A DNA stretch of 64,000 nt from Bacteroidales bacterium. GTDB lineage: Bacteria > Bacteroidota > Bacteroidia > Bacteroidales > Tenuifilaceae. The stretch lies in assembly GCA_003818205.1 (NCBI GenBank), contig RPRQ01000009.1, forward strand, positions 33,947 through 97,946, written 5' to 3'. Of the stretch, positions 40,137-49,403 are shown in pieces. Each line of letters begins with the position of its first letter. Positions within the stretch are counted from its first letter, which is position 1. The position numbers and the translations under genes are program-made. Below the pieces are notes generated by a model. It did not search any database and was not told where the DNA came from. It worked only from the letters and a program-made list of their open reading frames with translations.

Positions 40137-40162
40137 ACTCATTACGACTGCTGAATAGTTAG

Positions 40163-40729
40163 CTAATTTTCCGTCAACCTAGAACTCGGATTTAATATCT
40201 GAAACATTACCTCATCGTGCCAACCGCTTGATAACTTCAACCACTCCTTCTTGATTCCAACGGTCTCAAATCCAACGTTACGGAAAAGCTGCAAGCTGAT
40301 AACATTATCGGTTGATATATTGCAGTAGAGCTGATGCAGCTGAAGGGTTTCGAAACAATAGCGAATCATCAGCTTAAGCGCCTCTGTGGCGTAGCCCTTC
40401 TGCCGGTATTCGGCGTTAGCAATCAGTATCCCAATGCCTGCTCGAAGATGAAATGGGTCAAAGTCAAAGAGATCGATAAGCCCAACCGGTGAAAACATCA
40501 ATGAGCTCTGATCCTTAGCCTCAATAATTAATCGAAGCTGCTTCGTATCCCAAATATCGAGATGAGCTGTTTCGATATACTTCTTAAGAACGAATCGTGA
40601 AAACGGAGTAATCGTATTGCTAACCTTCCAAATCTCCATGTTATTCTCCCAAACATATAGCAGATCAATATCCGATTGCTCTGGAGCCCTTAGTCTTACA
40701 AAACTATTCTCAAGCGTAGAGTTCATCAT
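40163..40729 (-). CDS. GNAT-family N-acetyltransferase (RimJ/RimL-like)
   Basis: A 188-residue acetyltransferase. The N-terminus (FVRLRAPEQSDIDLLYVWENN) is typical of the RimJ/SpeG group. Acetyl-CoA loop RQKGYATEALKLMIRYCF (Q/RxxGxA) and SLQLFRNVGFETVG near the C-terminus are clear. Substrate unknown: polyamine, antibiotic or protein N-terminus are all possible. Two adjacent ATGs could serve as start. Confidence 0.88.
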   Translation of the reverse strand: MMNSTLENSFVRLRAPEQSDIDLLYVWENNMEIWKVSNTITPFSRFVLKKYIETAHLDIWDTKQLRLIIEAKDQSSLMFSPVGLIDLFDFDPFHLRAGIGILIANAEYRQKGYATEALKLMIRYCFETLQLHQLYCNISTDNVISLQLFRNVGFETVGIKKEWLKLSSGWHDEVMFQILNPSSRLTEN

Positions 40730-40790
40730 TGGGGTTACATTTTTTCAAAATTACAATTAAAACCCATTCTTCATACTCTTAAAATAAAAA

Positions 40791-40812
40791 ACCTCCCATT
40801 GTTTCGGGAGGT
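40791..40812 (-). terminator. Intrinsic terminator of the TPR/PD40 gene pair
   Basis: A perfect 7-bp GC-rich stem (ACCTCCC/GGGAGGT) with an 8-nt loop. On the minus strand it is followed by TTTTTTATTTT, so it ends transcription of the leftward gene that stops at 40838. Confidence 0.75.
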
Positions 40813-40837
40813 CTTATCTATTTCCTTAAAATATTAT

Positions 40838-43216
40838 TTATTCATGTTTTCTCTTAAAGAAGAAATACCCCGCTGTACTGAGCGTTACAAAGCCTAGAAT
40901 AATTAGCAAGAACCACCAATTTGTTTTCGATTCAGCGCTTGCTGTGATTTTTTCGTAAAGTTTAAACTTCTGATCCTCGGGTAATCCGATGTAGGTTTCG
41001 ACGCTAATTTCAGCAAGCAGCCTAACGATTTCAGGTAAAAGTTTTTGGAATAGCGCAGGGTCTTCCTTTCTCATCAACTTCCAAAGCTTTGCAAAGGAGT
41101 TAACGGTAGGGTACTTTTGATAAACCCGTTCAATAAACTCTGCTAATTCAGGTGAAGCCCTATCGATGAGCTGCTTAAGCAGATAAACAAATGCCTGATT
41201 GCTATCGTGTCCCGATATGGTTCTCGATTGGTTTTTAAGCGTCACAAACTCCGAGGAGCACAGTAAATCCATAAATCGGGTAAAGGTATTGAGCATCTCC
41301 TCTTTATTCCCCGCTGAATCAACAGCCATGGCAAACTGGCTAATTCGAAGTTTTAGTAAAGATGAAGGGAAGTGCCAATCCTTATTCAAAGCATCAACCA
41401 CCTTGCTCTGAGAGTTATTTGACGATAAAATGGTTAATATCTCAGCTAAATAGTTTGCTTCTCCAAGAATATAAGCATCAGATGATAACCCAAGCGTATT
41501 CTTTGAGTCATTTAGCATATCAGCATTTGTTTTACTCTTGAGGGATCGGGTAGAGTCGGATGTACCTTTAAGCTGATTGACCCGATTCTGAACCGTAGAA
41601 AAATCTTTCTCCTGAGTGATATTCACATCGGTAACCAGCGGTGAAGATATCATTGCAATAGGTGGTATTTTTTCATCCTTTACTACGGATGAGGTCTGAA
41701 GCTGTGCGGTTATTAAGTTTCGTTTCTCAACCTGATCCCTTAGCTCGTATTCTCTTCCATTAAAGAAAAGTTTAACATTTTTCTTAGGATCATTCAATGC
41801 GGTTATTCCTGATTTTGCAAAGTCGGTAAGCGCTAACCCCGATTTATTAATGGTATCGATAACGATGAAGTTAATTCGATTATCGGGGTTAATCTTTAGA
41901 AGATCGCCCGATGTGATGATTGATTTCTGATATTTCGGAACAAAAACATCATACTGATATATGTCCTGCTCCCCAAAACCTTCCTTATCGAATATTGCCA
42001 TTAACCCCCGTGAACCATTACCAATGGGGGCAAAAAAGAGATCGTCATCGGTTGTATTAATAGGATAGCCTAGGTTAATAGGGGTACTCCAAGCACCATC
42101 CGCTCTCTTCTGGGAGTAAAAAACATCATAGCACCCTAAATTATTATGCCCTTCTGAGCTGAAGAATAGGGTTGTTCCATCAATTGTGATGAATGGTGTA
42201 TTCTCATTCAACGAGGTATTGATCGTGGCGCCTAGGTTCTCGGCAGGGCTCCAAATATCACCACTCACCCTGGTTGAAACGTAAATGTCCTGATCGCCCA
42301 GACCACCTTTGCGATTGCTTGTAAAATATAGCTTCTGTCCATCCTTTGAAACGCTTGCATGGGTCTCGTAGTACTTGGTATTGATAGTCTCATTCAACTT
42401 TTTCATTGGGCTCCACGCACCATTCAAGAAATGGCTAACATAGATATTCCCATCCTGGCTATCGTCCTTGAATAGATAAAGTTCATTCCCATCGTAAGAA
42501 AGGGATAGGGTTGAGCAGTTTCCATCAACCTGTAAATCGAGGGTAATATTCACCGGGTTACCCCAAGTTTCGCCGTTCTTTCGTGAGATATAAACAGCCT
42601 GATAAAATCTTTGCTTTGTGGTGTATGCAATGGTTTTCTCATCGCCTGAAATAATGGGGTTATAGTTGGCAAAGCGGTTGTTAAACAGATCGCCAAGATT
42701 ATTGCGAAAAAAGTTAATTGGTAGGGTTTGCAATATCTCTGAGTTCTTTATTGTGGATACCTGATGGTCGTAGTAGGCCAGATTCCAACTCTGTTCATCC
42801 TTAATCAAGTCCTTAAATTTCTGGTAGGTCTTCCTTGCCTTATCGAGCTGATTGGTAATGAAGTAAGCATTGCCAAGGTAGAACACCGCGTCGTATGGAG
42901 CCTTCGTTTCCAATACTGATTGCTCGTTGTAATTACGTTTGGTATTTGTTGCTGCTTTCTCGAGGTAAGGGATTGATTGATGCTTGTAGCCCGGTATGTT
43001 GAGATAGCATACCCCAATTCTGAAGCAAAGGTTATAGTTTTCGGGGTATTTATTGTAAACCTGAAGGAATAGGGCTAAAGCTTCCTCGTAATCCTCGAAA
43101 TAGTAGTACGAGTTTGCATCCTTATAAAGCTCCTCTAGCTCTTTTTTGGTTTGACCCTGCAAGGCTAACGACGCTATTAAAAGTAAAATGACAGTATTTA
43201 GCTTAATAAAGTTCAT
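40838..43216 (-). CDS. TPR and PD40 beta-propeller envelope protein with C-terminal anchor
   Basis: A 792-residue protein: signal peptide (about 1-21), TPR-like repeats (30-165, EEALALFLQVYNKYPENYN), a WD40-like PD40 beta-propeller (about 180-430, LYFTSNRKGGLGDQDIYVS, ATLFFSSEGHNNLGCYDVFY-type blades), a poorly conserved middle, and a C-terminal membrane segment (about 766-785) with a basic tail. The first two domains resemble PorE/OmpA-like envelope proteins of Bacteroidota, but the OmpA peptidoglycan-binding domain is absent. It is a tandem paralogue of the next gene upstream. Confidence 0.82.
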   Translation of the reverse strand: MNFIKLNTVILLLIASLALQGQTKKELEELYKDANSYYYFEDYEEALALFLQVYNKYPENYNLCFRIGVCYLNIPGYKHQSIPYLEKAATNTKRNYNEQSVLETKAPYDAVFYLGNAYFITNQLDKARKTYQKFKDLIKDEQSWNLAYYDHQVSTIKNSEILQTLPINFFRNNLGDLFNNRFANYNPIISGDEKTIAYTTKQRFYQAVYISRKNGETWGNPVNITLDLQVDGNCSTLSLSYDGNELYLFKDDSQDGNIYVSHFLNGAWSPMKKLNETINTKYYETHASVSKDGQKLYFTSNRKGGLGDQDIYVSTRVSGDIWSPAENLGATINTSLNENTPFITIDGTTLFFSSEGHNNLGCYDVFYSQKRADGAWSTPINLGYPINTTDDDLFFAPIGNGSRGLMAIFDKEGFGEQDIYQYDVFVPKYQKSIITSGDLLKINPDNRINFIVIDTINKSGLALTDFAKSGITALNDPKKNVKLFFNGREYELRDQVEKRNLITAQLQTSSVVKDEKIPPIAMISSPLVTDVNITQEKDFSTVQNRVNQLKGTSDSTRSLKSKTNADMLNDSKNTLGLSSDAYILGEANYLAEILTILSSNNSQSKVVDALNKDWHFPSSLLKLRISQFAMAVDSAGNKEEMLNTFTRFMDLLCSSEFVTLKNQSRTISGHDSNQAFVYLLKQLIDRASPELAEFIERVYQKYPTVNSFAKLWKLMRKEDPALFQKLLPEIVRLLAEISVETYIGLPEDQKFKLYEKITASAESKTNWWFLLIILGFVTLSTAGYFFFKRKHE

Positions 43217-43361
43217 TGCTATAAGATCATATCAGTGCAAAATATCAAAATTATTAAAATTCTTTATATAAACAGTATTTTTAAAAACCGAAAGACAATA
43301 ATTGTTAATGATTATTAAAAGTAAGGTGTAATCTATATTGGGAAATAATGAACAAACAGAA

Positions 43362-44642
43362 CTATATACCAATGGTTATCAGGTATATATCAGTATCCCC
43401 AAAGCTTTCAGGCGTTGATCGTGAAATAAAGCCTTTTTTACCATCGCCGATTGGGAAAAAGAAAATATCATCATCGGTAGTATTAAGAGGGTAGCCTAAA
43501 TTCTGAGGGATATTCCACCTCCCTGCGTTTTGAGTTGATACAAAAATGTCGTAACCACCCATGGTAGCATGACCTCTTGAGCAGAAGAAAAGCTGCTTGC
43601 CCTCGCTAGTGATAAAGGGCGCCGATTCATCGAGGGGCGTATTAATCTCCGAGCCAAGATTTTTGGGGTTTGACCATAAACCGCTCGAACTTTTAACTGA
43701 CATGAATATATCAAATCCTCCAAATCCTCCTTCCCTATTGCTACTAAAATACAGAGTATCGCCCATTCTGGATAAAGAACCGAATGTCTCCCAGCTACGA
43801 CCATTAATCTCCTTGGGTAGCTTTTCGAGCTGCGCCCATGTGTTTTTGCTTTTATCGAAATGGCTTATGTATAGGTTAAAATCATCGTTATCGTTTCGAG
43901 AAAGAACGATTGAGCCTCCGTCCTCAGAGATACCCACCGTGCTAATTGGGCCATCGGCGAAGAGCTGTGGGTTAAGGTTTGTTGGGGTCGTCCATGCACT
44001 GTCCTTGTATTCGCTAAAAAGAATTGCATTGTAAAAACGCTGTAATGAAGTATATATCAATATGTTTCCTGATGAATTTGAAATAGGGTTAATTTCAGGG
44101 AAGCTTGAATTTACCCTTTTACCTAAAGATTTTAATATGTAATTTTTAGGATTGGAAATCATGCTTTTAGCAACCTCAATTGATTGGATTTCAATATCTA
44201 TCACATAATTCTCCGCCTTTTCATCCGGACTAACTAATCGTTTATAGCCTACAAACGCTTCAAGGGCTTTTTCAAATGCTCCATCAATTCTAAGGGCCCT
44301 ACCATATAGTAAGAGGGCTTCCTTGGGGGCGTTATACTCGGTAAAAAAACCCTCGCGATATTTATCGGAGATTTTGGCAATCGCTTTTTCGAAATATGGA
44401 ATGGATTTATTTTTTTCGGTGGGAATATTCAGATAGCACTGCCCTATTCGAAAATCGATGTTAGCATTATTGGGGTACGATCTCTTTATTTCGAGGTAAA
44501 GGGGTAACGCATCACGGTACTCCTCGTAAAGCAAATAGTATTCAGCATCAACAAAAACTCTTTTAAAATAAGAGTCTTTCTGACCAAATGCATTGAAGAC
44601 TAGAAGAAATAAAAAATAAAAAAATAAAACTCCTCTTCTCAT
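43362..44642 (-). CDS. TPR and PD40 beta-propeller protein, short paralogue
   Basis: A 426-residue protein with a signal peptide (MRRGVLFFYFLFLLVFNAFG), TPR repeats (about 25-150) and PD40 blades (170-420, LYFSSNREGGFGGFDIFMS, LFFCSRGHATMGGYDIFVS). It aligns over its whole length with the N-terminal half of the following gene but stops after the propeller, without membrane anchor or OmpA domain. Likely periplasmic. The 145-bp gap suggests a shared operon. Confidence 0.82.
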   Translation of the reverse strand: MRRGVLFFYFLFLLVFNAFGQKDSYFKRVFVDAEYYLLYEEYRDALPLYLEIKRSYPNNANIDFRIGQCYLNIPTEKNKSIPYFEKAIAKISDKYREGFFTEYNAPKEALLLYGRALRIDGAFEKALEAFVGYKRLVSPDEKAENYVIDIEIQSIEVAKSMISNPKNYILKSLGKRVNSSFPEINPISNSSGNILIYTSLQRFYNAILFSEYKDSAWTTPTNLNPQLFADGPISTVGISEDGGSIVLSRNDNDDFNLYISHFDKSKNTWAQLEKLPKEINGRSWETFGSLSRMGDTLYFSSNREGGFGGFDIFMSVKSSSGLWSNPKNLGSEINTPLDESAPFITSEGKQLFFCSRGHATMGGYDIFVSTQNAGRWNIPQNLGYPLNTTDDDIFFFPIGDGKKGFISRSTPESFGDTDIYLITIGI

Positions 44643-44811
44643 TTAGCTGAGATTTTCAATCCTTCTGTGTTCTAGAATATAATTCGTTACACAAAGCACT
44701 AAAAAATCCCTAATTTAAGATTTTCATGCCAAAATAATCAATTATACCATGTTTCAAAAATAATAATGAAGAAATTCCTTGAATCGCAAGAATTTATAGG
44801 TAGATTCTAAA

Positions 44812-45080
44812 CTAATTAGTGTCAATAAGAAAACTCCAAATTACAAAAATCAAATTACAAATAAAACCCAAATGATAAATCTCCAAACCTTAAAATGATT
44901 TGATTATCTGATACTTAAATAATTGGGGTTTGATTTTTTTTGAGTTTTGCCTGCCTACCCTGCCTACCGGCTTTGCTCCGCTGAAGCTATGCGAAAGCAA
45001 TGCAGGCAGACGGCAGGTAGACGGCTGGTAGGTTATTTGAAATTTCAGGTTTATGGTGTTTTCTTAGTACCACCAATTAG
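44812..45080. mobile_element. MITE-like element, 27-bp imperfect terminal inverted repeats
   Basis: CTAATTAGTGTC...GAAAACTCCA at 44812-44838 is matched inverted at 45054-45080 (22 of 27 positions). The 269-bp element has no reading frame; its centre carries GC-rich CCTGCCTACC/GGCAGGTAGAC palindromic DNA (44949-45033). Short size, inverted ends and absence of genes fit a non-autonomous transposon. Confidence 0.6.
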
Positions 45081-45248
45081 AGTCTGTCTATAAAGTCAGA
45101 AACTCTACATCAAATTGAATAATGAACAAGGATTAGCTTCGCTGAGCTCACTCAGAAATCTTAAATCGTTGTTCCCTGCCTCGCCGGCAGGCAGGCTTGT
45201 TCTTAAATCAAAAAAAAACATTATGGACAGACACTAATTAGTGTCTGT
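45077..45248. mobile_element. Second inverted-repeat element ending in a 22-bp palindrome
   Basis: TTAGAGTCTGTCTATAA (45077-45093) and the complement of 45221-45237 (TTAGTGTCTGTCCATAA) match at 15 of 17 positions, giving a 161-bp element that overlaps the end of the preceding one. Its right end lies in a perfect 22-bp palindrome at 45227-45248 centred on ACTAATTAGT, as if two ends met. A CCTGCC/GGCAGG hairpin at about 45176-45195 lies inside. Confidence 0.55.
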
Positions 45249-45255
45249 AAAGAGT

Positions 45256-45321
45256 ATTAGCCACAGGTTCACAGATTTTCTAGCTTATTTACCTTTATTA
45301 ATCTGTGAATCTGTGGCTAAT
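45256..45321. repeat. 22-bp stem hairpin of the CACAGATT type
   Basis: ATTAGCCACAGGTTCACAGATT at 45256-45277 pairs with 45300-45321 with one mismatch and a 22-nt loop. Each arm contains two units (CCACAGGTT, CACAGATT). It lies 56 bp beyond the stop of the leftward acyltransferase gene and may end its transcript. Confidence 0.65.
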
Positions 45322-45376
45322 ATTTCTTTTATATTGTGGCTGAAAATAATTATAAAGTTATAAAAAGGCATGAAAC

Positions 45377-46669
45377 CTAATTTCTATCAAGCCTCGGATC
45401 AATTTTTTGAATATAATCCCTGACGGTTTTGAGGTATTGACCTGCAAGTGCACCGTCAACAACACGGTGGTCATACGAAAGCGAAAGCATTACCATTTGA
45501 CGAATACCAATGGTATCGCCGCTTGTAGTTTCGATTACAACAGGTCGTTTTACAACTGCCCCGATGGCAAGAATTGCAACCTGCGGCTGGTTGATTATTG
45601 GAGTTCCCGTTAACGTTTCGAACATACCAAGGTTGGTGATTGTAAACGTTCCCCCTTGAATTTCTTCGGGCTTCAGCTGGTTCTCTCTTGCACGCTTGGC
45701 AATATCGTTCAACGATTTTGATAATCCGGTCAGGTTTAGCCTATCGGCGTTTTTTATAACCGGAACGATAAGGTTTCCGTTAGGTAGTGAGGTTGCAATC
45801 CCAATATTGATGTTCTTCTTGATAATAATACTATCCCCCTCAACCGAAGAGTTGATTAGGGAATGCTGTTTAATGCCATGAATTGCTGCCTCGATGAAGA
45901 ACGGGGTTATGGTCAATTTCTCCCCCTCCCTTTTATTGAATTGGTCTTTAATCCGCTCCCTTTGGGAAATCAGGTTTGTAGCATCAACCTCAATGAATGA
46001 GGTAACGTGCGGAGAGGTTTGCTTCGACAACACCATATGCTCGGCAATTAGCCTACGCATGCGATCCATTTTCACAACCTCATACATCACTCCATCCTGT
46101 GGGGTTTCAACGCTCTTAGGTTGAATAGAAGGTTCGAGTTTAGAATGAACAAGTTCTTCAATCCTCCGCTCTTTTGATGATAAATAAGCTAAAATATCAT
46201 CCTTGGTGATTCGCTCATTAAGTCCAGTAGCCTTTATATTCTTTAAATCGGCAGAGCTAATCCCTTCGTCCTTGGCAATTCTTCGAACTAAAGGAGAAAT
46301 AAATGGAATGTAAGATGTATTATCAACATTAATGACAACCTCTTTAGCCGGTGCAATAACTTTTGCCTCAACCTTTGGGGCTTCAACATGAGCTGATTTA
46401 GCAGGCTTTTCTTCACTCTTTTTAACATCCATCGTTTCGATGGTTAACAGAACCTGCCCAACACGGGGCGCATCGCCCACCTTAAATAGCAGTTTACCAA
46501 TTGTGCCTTTAACGGGTGACGGTACCTCGGAATCAACCTTATCGGTTGCCACTTCAACCAGCGATTGGTCAACCTCAACGGACTGACCCTCAGATACCAA
46601 CCAACGAGTAATAGTAGCATCTACAATTCCCTCTCCCATAGCTGGTAATAAAACTTCAAAAGTGCTCAT
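45377..46669 (-). CDS. Dihydrolipoamide acyltransferase (E2) of a 2-oxo acid dehydrogenase
   Basis: A 430-residue E2 core subunit. Lipoyl domain (1-75) with lipoyl-lysine K44 in VATDKVDSE, a flexible linker, the peripheral subunit-binding domain (about 115-158, ISPLVRRIAKDEGISS), and the catalytic domain with SYDHRVVDG (H401, D405). Substrate class (branched-chain, pyruvate or 2-oxoglutarate) is not decided by sequence; the MEVLLPAMGEG-like N-terminus suggests the branched-chain/pyruvate group. No E1 or E3 genes are adjacent. Confidence 0.92.
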   Translation of the reverse strand: MSTFEVLLPAMGEGIVDATITRWLVSEGQSVEVDQSLVEVATDKVDSEVPSPVKGTIGKLLFKVGDAPRVGQVLLTIETMDVKKSEEKPAKSAHVEAPKVEAKVIAPAKEVVINVDNTSYIPFISPLVRRIAKDEGISSADLKNIKATGLNERITKDDILAYLSSKERRIEELVHSKLEPSIQPKSVETPQDGVMYEVVKMDRMRRLIAEHMVLSKQTSPHVTSFIEVDATNLISQRERIKDQFNKREGEKLTITPFFIEAAIHGIKQHSLINSSVEGDSIIIKKNINIGIATSLPNGNLIVPVIKNADRLNLTGLSKSLNDIAKRARENQLKPEEIQGGTFTITNLGMFETLTGTPIINQPQVAILAIGAVVKRPVVIETTSGDTIGIRQMVMLSLSYDHRVVDGALAGQYLKTVRDYIQKIDPRLDRN

Positions 46670-46752
46670 ATACTATTCGTATCTATTATCCAACAATAAA
46701 ACACACGAGAGCAGAAAATGTTAAGAAAGCGGAAAGAGTTAATTGGAGAAAT

Positions 46753-48702
46753 TTAAGAAATCGATGAGCTAGAAAAAATTCGTTGCCATACAATAGAGAA
46801 GTCGTTAAGTAGGCTATAATTCTTAGCATAAATCAGGTTAATGCCCGATGAGCGTTCGGTTTGCTTATTCTTCATATGCTGAATGGTGAATACACTTTTC
46901 TTAATCCTAGGCAATGTGCTTAAATCGCTATCCTTAAGGTCGTAACCAACCCAAGTTTTATGCCCAAAAAGCACCGATAGAGCATTCGAGAGCAATGAAA
47001 AAGTTTTTTTATTGATAAAAAACCAAATTGGCGTTGTGAGAAGGATAATTAAGGATACACCAATATCGAAGAACCTCTTATTCCGTCTGCTACGAGGAGT
47101 ATTTATGGCATTCATCAATGGTGTGTAGAGTTCGCTGAATGCGTTAATGGAATTGCTACCAATAATAGCCAAACTTTCAGGAGGGGCAATCCTATAATCA
47201 ACACCATGGCTTGATAGAATAAGCATATTTCGGATTATCTCCTGTGATGAAATATTACTGCTACAAAAAATTACCTCATTAATATCATTGACTCGAACAA
47301 ACTCCTCAAGCTGATTAATGCCTGCTAACTGAGAATCATGTGTGAGTTTAGGTTGAGGGGAAATCAATCCAAAATACTGATAATCAGCATTAGAACTATT
47401 TAGAATTTCAATCACTCTATCCGCCTCAGAGGATAAACCAACAATTGCATTCCGTTTTTTCTTCTGTAAAGCAGGAAATAACCCTTTATTAAATACTCCT
47501 GCTAAAATCCGAACTCCTTGTGTTGTAAACAAAGTCCATAGAGCGCCAAAAAGGATAATTGCACGAGAAAACCTAAAATCCAAAGGCAATAAGGCATAAA
47601 TGGCAAGAATCACTAATGTCCCCCACAATACACCTTTAGCTGAGGCAAATAACTTCTGAGGTCTATCGTATGCACCTGATAGCCAATTTGATATCAACCA
47701 AACTATAGTATAGGTTGGAATCATCGCTAACACTAGATTATCGGGGTACGAGTTGGTTGAATGAAAACGGAAATTCTCCCATGCAGGTACAATAATAAGA
47801 AATCCAAGGGCGATAAATAGAATGTCGCAAACCGGAAGAAATATGCTACTAACAATACGTTTTAAAATCGATAGAAAAGCTCTAAAATAGATGGCAAGAA
47901 AAACAACGAGCATATACAACCGAGCATTTTTCTGGGTAAAATGCTTTTTTGCAAACTGAGCCATTGCTTTATAGAAAAGAAGCACATAGTTTATACTACC
48001 TTTCTTTGTGCTTTCTCCCTTATAATGAATGATTCGAGTTTCGGGGAAATAGTAGTTATCGTAATCCGCTTTTAGAATACGATACGATAAGTCGATATCC
48101 TCGCCATACATAAAAAAACTCTCATCGAGCAATCCTACTTTTTCAAATACTGCTTTAGGGATCAGCATGAATGCCCCTGGAAGTATCTCGATTTTATGAG
48201 TTGTATTTTCATCGAGATGGCCAAGATAATAACGAGCGAAGGTTTTTGAACGAGGGAATAGCTTTGTAAAGCCAAAGATTTTATAAAATGAGACCATTGG
48301 AGATGGCAATCCCCGTTTAGATTCTGGCAAATAACGGCCCTTGCCATCAATCATTTTTACTGTTAATGAACCTGCTTCAGGATGATTATCCATAAAGTCG
48401 ATGCACTTAGAAAATGTATCCTCCTCAACTAGTGTATCTGGATTAAGTAGCAGTACATATTGCCCCTTGGCTATTTTAATTGCTTGATTATTTGCAACCG
48501 AAAAACCAACGTTTTCCACATTCTCAATAAGATGAATATTAGGAAATCGCTGCTTTACCATCTGGCACGAGCCATCAGCTGAGGCGTTATCGACCACAAA
48601 TACCTCCATATCAATACCTTTTCCTGCTTTTAAAACAGCGATAAGGCATTGCTCAAGAAAGTACTTTACGTTGTAATTAACGATTACTACTGATAGCTTC
48701 AT
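46753..48702 (-). CDS. Fusion of GT2 glycosyltransferase and degenerate polyprenyl-sugar transferase
   Basis: A 649-residue protein. Residues 1-about 240 are a family 2 glycosyltransferase (SVVIVNYNVKYFLEQCL, VVDNASADGS, LLLNPDTLVEED as the DxD-like site, MYGEDIDLSYRI). Then come five membrane helices (about 260-415), a CoA_binding_3-like domain (KKRNAIVGLSSEADRVIEIL) and the start of a WbaP-type transferase (RRNKRFFDIGVSLIILLTTP). The catalytic stretch of that last domain is missing: only HKTWVGYD remains of the usual end motif. It probably makes rhamnosyl-type glycans or helps export; the phosphotransferase half looks inactive. Its start is 4 bp from the VapC stop. Confidence 0.85.
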   Translation of the reverse strand: MKLSVVIVNYNVKYFLEQCLIAVLKAGKGIDMEVFVVDNASADGSCQMVKQRFPNIHLIENVENVGFSVANNQAIKIAKGQYVLLLNPDTLVEEDTFSKCIDFMDNHPEAGSLTVKMIDGKGRYLPESKRGLPSPMVSFYKIFGFTKLFPRSKTFARYYLGHLDENTTHKIEILPGAFMLIPKAVFEKVGLLDESFFMYGEDIDLSYRILKADYDNYYFPETRIIHYKGESTKKGSINYVLLFYKAMAQFAKKHFTQKNARLYMLVVFLAIYFRAFLSILKRIVSSIFLPVCDILFIALGFLIIVPAWENFRFHSTNSYPDNLVLAMIPTYTIVWLISNWLSGAYDRPQKLFASAKGVLWGTLVILAIYALLPLDFRFSRAIILFGALWTLFTTQGVRILAGVFNKGLFPALQKKKRNAIVGLSSEADRVIEILNSSNADYQYFGLISPQPKLTHDSQLAGINQLEEFVRVNDINEVIFCSSNISSQEIIRNMLILSSHGVDYRIAPPESLAIIGSNSINAFSELYTPLMNAINTPRSRRNKRFFDIGVSLIILLTTPIWFFINKKTFSLLSNALSVLFGHKTWVGYDLKDSDLSTLPRIKKSVFTIQHMKNKQTERSSGINLIYAKNYSLLNDFSIVWQRIFSSSSIS

Positions 48703-48706
48703 AATG

Positions 48707-49102
48707 CTATGAATCCTTCATGGTTGATTTGTAAAGAAGTTGATTGCCCAGATTATTATTGATTTTACTATCTAACGTCCATACCTGATAATTATTCTCT
48801 ACTGATGCCTTATATATTATAGATTCGATTAAACCAATCCCTTTATTGTGAAAATTGTATCTATTCGCAAAATCGGCAGCATCGGTGAATGAGCCTTCTG
48901 AGAACTTAACCTTGGGTAGAATTTTCCAATAGGCTAATATACTTTTTTTCTCCTTCTCGCTCCTTGAACCGTAAAGCAGCTCTGAAAAAATTGGTTCAAT
49001 GGCAATGACTTTCCTATTCTCCAAAAGCGACTCCATTTCTGCAATATAGTCAGGATTTTGTTTTAGAAACTCAATCCAAATACTTGTATCAATAATAATC
49101 AT
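48707..49102 (-). CDS. VapC-type PIN-domain toxin
   Basis: A 131-residue PIN ribonuclease. Acidic residues: D5 (MIIIDTS), E41 (FSELLYG), E93 (GIGLIES) and D111 (VWTLDSK). E93 stands where most VapCs have Asp (GIGLIDA-type), a mild substitution that keeps charge. Relatives cleave tRNA or rRNA. The antitoxin gene overlaps by 4 bp (ATGA) upstream. Confidence 0.88.
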   Translation of the reverse strand: MIIIDTSIWIEFLKQNPDYIAEMESLLENRKVIAIEPIFSELLYGSRSEKEKKSILAYWKILPKVKFSEGSFTDAADFANRYNFHNKGIGLIESIIYKASVENNYQVWTLDSKINNNLGNQLLYKSTMKDS

Positions 49103-49314
49103 ATCCTATTATTTAGGTTACGAATGTTTTCTGCGCTGAATCCATCAGAAAACTTTAAAGGCTCGTTTTTAATTTCCTGATTGAGCTTCTGAATTCTCTT
49201 TATGTAAAGCCAATCCGTAAGAGCTTTTATTAAACTATCGGTTATATTTTTCCCTTCGGTGTACTCCTGTACGTCGGTTAAAATCTCATCGGGAATAATC
49301 GCTGTAACTTTCAT
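49099..49314 (-). CDS. VapB-type antitoxin
   Basis: A 71-residue protein encoded just before the PIN toxin. The N-terminal part (MKVTAIIPDEILTDVQEYTE, then KNITDSLIKALTDWL) looks like a ribbon-helix-helix or VapB/DUF2191 DNA-binding dimer; the rest (SDGFSAENIRNLNNRI) would wrap the toxin. It is expected to repress its own promoter through the palindrome 20 bp upstream. Confidence 0.82.
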   Translation of the reverse strand: MKVTAIIPDEILTDVQEYTEGKNITDSLIKALTDWLYIKRIQKLNQEIKNEPLKFSDGFSAENIRNLNNRI

Positions 49315-49334
49315 ATACTTAATACGATAATAAA

Positions 49335-49367
49335 ATACGAATCAAATATACGATATTGATTTCGTAT
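49335..49367 (-). promoter_or_regulatory. vapBC promoter with overlapping palindromic operator
   Basis: ATACGAATCAA (49335-49345) and TTGATTTCGTAT (49356-49367) form an inverted repeat. Between and across them lies TATATTTG on the minus strand (complement of 49343-49350), a match to the TAnnTTTG -7 box. An antitoxin dimer bound here would block RNA polymerase, the usual autoregulation of VapBC operons. Confidence 0.6.
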
Positions 49368-49403
49368 AATCAATTAAAGAAGAAATTTTAGTGTAGTTTT
49401 TTT

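Noticed and set aside
39898..40158. 86-codon frame between folC and the GNAT gene
   Set aside because: It begins inside folC and ends in a repeat arm; no recognisable motif.
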